From Microterricola viridarii (GTDB taxonomy: Bacteria; Actinomycetota; Actinomycetes; Actinomycetales; Microbacteriaceae), in NCBI RefSeq assembly GCF_900104895.1, contig NZ_LT629742.1, forward strand, positions 62,001-126,000: DNA of 64,000 nucleotides, read 5' to 3'. The translations under genes and the position numbers were made by a program. The notes below the pieces were generated by a model that saw only the letters and a list, made by a program, of their open reading frames with translations, did no database searches and was not told the DNA's origin. Shown here one piece after another: positions 62,568 through 64,000 of this stretch. Positions within the stretch are counted from its first letter, which is position 1, and each line of letters opens with the position of its first letter.

Positions 62568-63803
62568 CTAGCCGGCGAGCTCCTCGAGCACGGCGCGCAG
62601 CTGCTCCACCGCCCAGTCGAGGTCGTCGCCGGAGACGACGATCGGCGGGGCCAGCCGGATCGTGGACCCGTGGGTGTCCTTGGCGAGCACGCCGCGCTCC
62701 ATCAGCGCCTCGCAGACGGCGCGGCCACTGGCCAGTTCCGGGTCGATGTCGATGCCGGCCCAGAGGCCCGCCCCACGCACCGCCACCACGCCATGCCCGA
62801 TCAACTCGGAGAGGCCAGCCTGCAGGCGGTCGCCGAGCAGGGCGGCGCGCTCCTGCATCTCGCCCGTGGCCAGCAGCCGCACCACGGCGAGGCCGACGGC
62901 GGCCGCGAGCGGGTTGCCGCCGAAGGTGGAGCCGTGCTGGCCGGGTTCCAGCACGCCGAGCACGTCGCGGTTGCCGACGACGGCCGAGACGGGCACGATG
63001 CCGCCGCCGAGCGCCTTGCCGAGCAGGTACAGGTCGGGCACGACGCCGACCAGGTCGCAGGCGAACGTCGCCCCGGTGCGGCCGAGGCCGGACTGGATCT
63101 CGTCGGCGATGAACAGCACGTCGTGTCGCGCCGTGATCTCGCGCACGGCGGGCAGGTAGCCGGCCGGCGGCACGATGATGCCCGCCTCACCCTGGATCGG
63201 CTCGAGCAGCACGGCGACCGTGTTCTCGTCGATGGCGGCCTCGAGCGCCGCCGCGTCGCCGTAGGGCACGGTGCAGAAGCCCGGCGTGAACGGGCCGAAG
63301 TCGGCGCGGGCGTCCTCGTCATCGCTGAAGCTGATGATGGTGGTGGTGCGGCCGTGGAAGTTGCCGGCCATCACGATGATGTTGGCGGCATCCGGGGCGA
63401 CGCCCTTGACCCGGTAGCCCCAGGCGCGGGCGACCTTGATGCCGGACTCGACGGCCTCGGCGCCCGTGTTCATCGGCAGCACCATGTCTTTGCGGGCGAG
63501 GGCGGCGAGCTCGGTGACGAACGGGCCGAGCTGGTCGTTGTGGAAGGCGCGGCTGGTGAGCGTGATGCGGCCGAGCTGGGCGCGCGCGGCGTCCAGCAGC
63601 AGCGGGTTGGAGTGCCCGAAGTTCACGGCAGAGTAGGCGGCCAGGCAGTCCAGGTAGCGCCGGCCGTCGATGTCGGTCACCCAGGCGCCATCACCGGATG
63701 CCACCACGACGGGCAGCGGGTGGTAGTTGTGGGCGGCGTGCTCTTCTTCGAGCTCGATCGCGGCGGCCTGCCGCGGGGTCGTTGGCATCGTTGCGTTCGT
63801 CAT
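62568..63803 (-). CDS. rocD: Ornithine aminotransferase (ornithine-oxo-acid transaminase)
   Basis: 411 residues, class III PLP aminotransferase. The PLP lysine is K263 (LLGKALGGG), D234 in FIADEIQSGLGRTG binds the pyridine nitrogen, and E201 in LEPIQGEAG is conserved. HNYHPLPVV and AYSAVNFGHSNP near the N-terminus are ornithine-aminotransferase-specific. It converts ornithine and 2-oxoglutarate to glutamate semialdehyde and glutamate. Start ATG at 63803 overlaps the upstream gene (ATGA), which is dimethylargininase-like: an arginine/ornithine catabolic operon. Confidence 0.92.
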   Translation of the reverse strand: MTNATMPTTPRQAAAIELEEEHAAHNYHPLPVVVASGDGAWVTDIDGRRYLDCLAAYSAVNFGHSNPLLLDAARAQLGRITLTSRAFHNDQLGPFVTELAALARKDMVLPMNTGAEAVESGIKVARAWGYRVKGVAPDAANIIVMAGNFHGRTTTIISFSDDEDARADFGPFTPGFCTVPYGDAAALEAAIDENTVAVLLEPIQGEAGIIVPPAGYLPAVREITARHDVLFIADEIQSGLGRTGATFACDLVGVVPDLYLLGKALGGGIVPVSAVVGNRDVLGVLEPGQHGSTFGGNPLAAAVGLAVVRLLATGEMQERAALLGDRLQAGLSELIGHGVVAVRGAGLWAGIDIDPELASGRAVCEALMERGVLAKDTHGSTIRLAPPIVVSGDDLDWAVEQLRAVLEELAG

Positions 63804-64000
63804 CGTCGCAGCTCCAGGGTGCAGCACTTGACGCCGCCGCCGCCGAGCAGCAGCTCGGAGAGGTCGACGCCGATGGGGTTGTAGCCGTGCTCGATCAGCT
63901 GGCGCTCGAAGTCCTTGGCGCGGTTGGCGATCACGACGTTGAGGCCGTCACTGTAGGAGTTCAGGCCGAGGATGGCGGCATCCGTCTCGGTGACGATGAT
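63800..64000 (-). CDS. Dimethylargininase/amidinotransferase-like protein, C-terminal part
   Basis: 67 codons are inside the window and the start lies beyond its end. The readable C-terminus includes NSYSDGLNVVIANRAKDF and LLGGGGVKCCTLELRR; the GGGxKCxT cysteine is the catalytic nucleophile of the dimethylarginine dimethylaminohydrolase/arginine deiminase fold. Coupled by ATGA to rocD, it would hydrolyse arginine or a methylarginine to citrulline or ornithine-side products. N-terminal domain not seen. Confidence 0.85.
   Translation of the reverse strand: MIVTETDAAILGLNSYSDGLNVVIANRAKDFERQLIEHGYNPIGVDLSELLLGGGGVKCCTLELRR

Noticed and set aside
1-64000. tRNA, rRNA, riboswitch or complete insertion sequence
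   Set aside because: No cloverleaf, conserved rRNA segment, known riboswitch core or transposase reading frame was recognised in the intergenic stretches.

Overview
The window is very GC-rich, densely coding DNA with many GTG starts, ATGA stop/start overlaps, U-poor hairpin terminators, an HspR-type (HAIR) operator and LAxTG-like sorting signals. Together with the constantly recurring word GGATGCC/GGCATCC this points to a high-GC actinobacterium, most likely Microbacteriaceae. The assignment rests on gene families and composition, not on a marker gene. No rRNA, tRNA, CRISPR array or complete insertion sequence was seen.

Layout. 1-5.6 kb: the end of a Na+/H+ antiporter, a NatAB-like ABC exporter, threonine aldolase and a nitroreductase. 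5.6-15.4 kb: a Cys-rich pentapeptide-repeat protein, then the most unusual locus. This is a 1892-residue wall-anchored beta-helix/Ig-repeat protein, divergent from a tight six-gene operon with a Tat-signal DUF6916-like protein, a GNAT acetyltransferase, a second DUF6916-like protein and three phage-tail-collar (Mdp-like) proteins. Two copies of the palindrome TGGACGnCGTCCA lie in the shared 227-bp promoter region. 15.4-23.3 kb: a zinc alcohol dehydrogenase and a six-gene gamma-glutamylation operon (permease, amidohydrolase, SDR, glutamine-synthetase-like ligase, aldehyde dehydrogenase, GntR regulator) for catabolism of an amine or amino alcohol.

23.5-31.3 kb: an N-domain-less ClpB behind a HAIR operator, an SMP-30 lactonase, a TetR regulator with a MacB-like ABC exporter, and an adenylate-forming enzyme. 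31.4-34.5 kb: a second sortase-type surface protein with five nearly identical 73-residue repeats, then DUF2017 and clpS. 34.7-45.1 kb: a sarcosine-oxidase-like enzyme, alr and dadA with a divergent Lrp regulator (alanine catabolism), a membrane alpha/beta hydrolase, an lldR-lldD lactate operon with two FadR-type operators, and a CoA transferase.

45.3-60.7 kb: a probable glycoside and ester catabolic island. It has a GH3 beta-glucosidase, two related TetR regulators with similar operators, tandemly duplicated MFS transporters and carboxylesterases, a Gfo/Idh dehydrogenase with a TIM-barrel sugar isomerase, and a formylglycine-generating enzyme. Isolated trpF sits inside it. 60.8-64 kb: a POT peptide transporter, ornithine aminotransferase and the end of a dimethylargininase-like gene.

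A family of short palindromic repeats is scattered through intergenic DNA. It is amplified into a 3 x 164-bp array (about 43.3-43.7 kb) and a 5 x 199-bp array (about 55.75-56.75 kb). A related fragment appears to have entered the formylglycine-generating-enzyme gene in frame.
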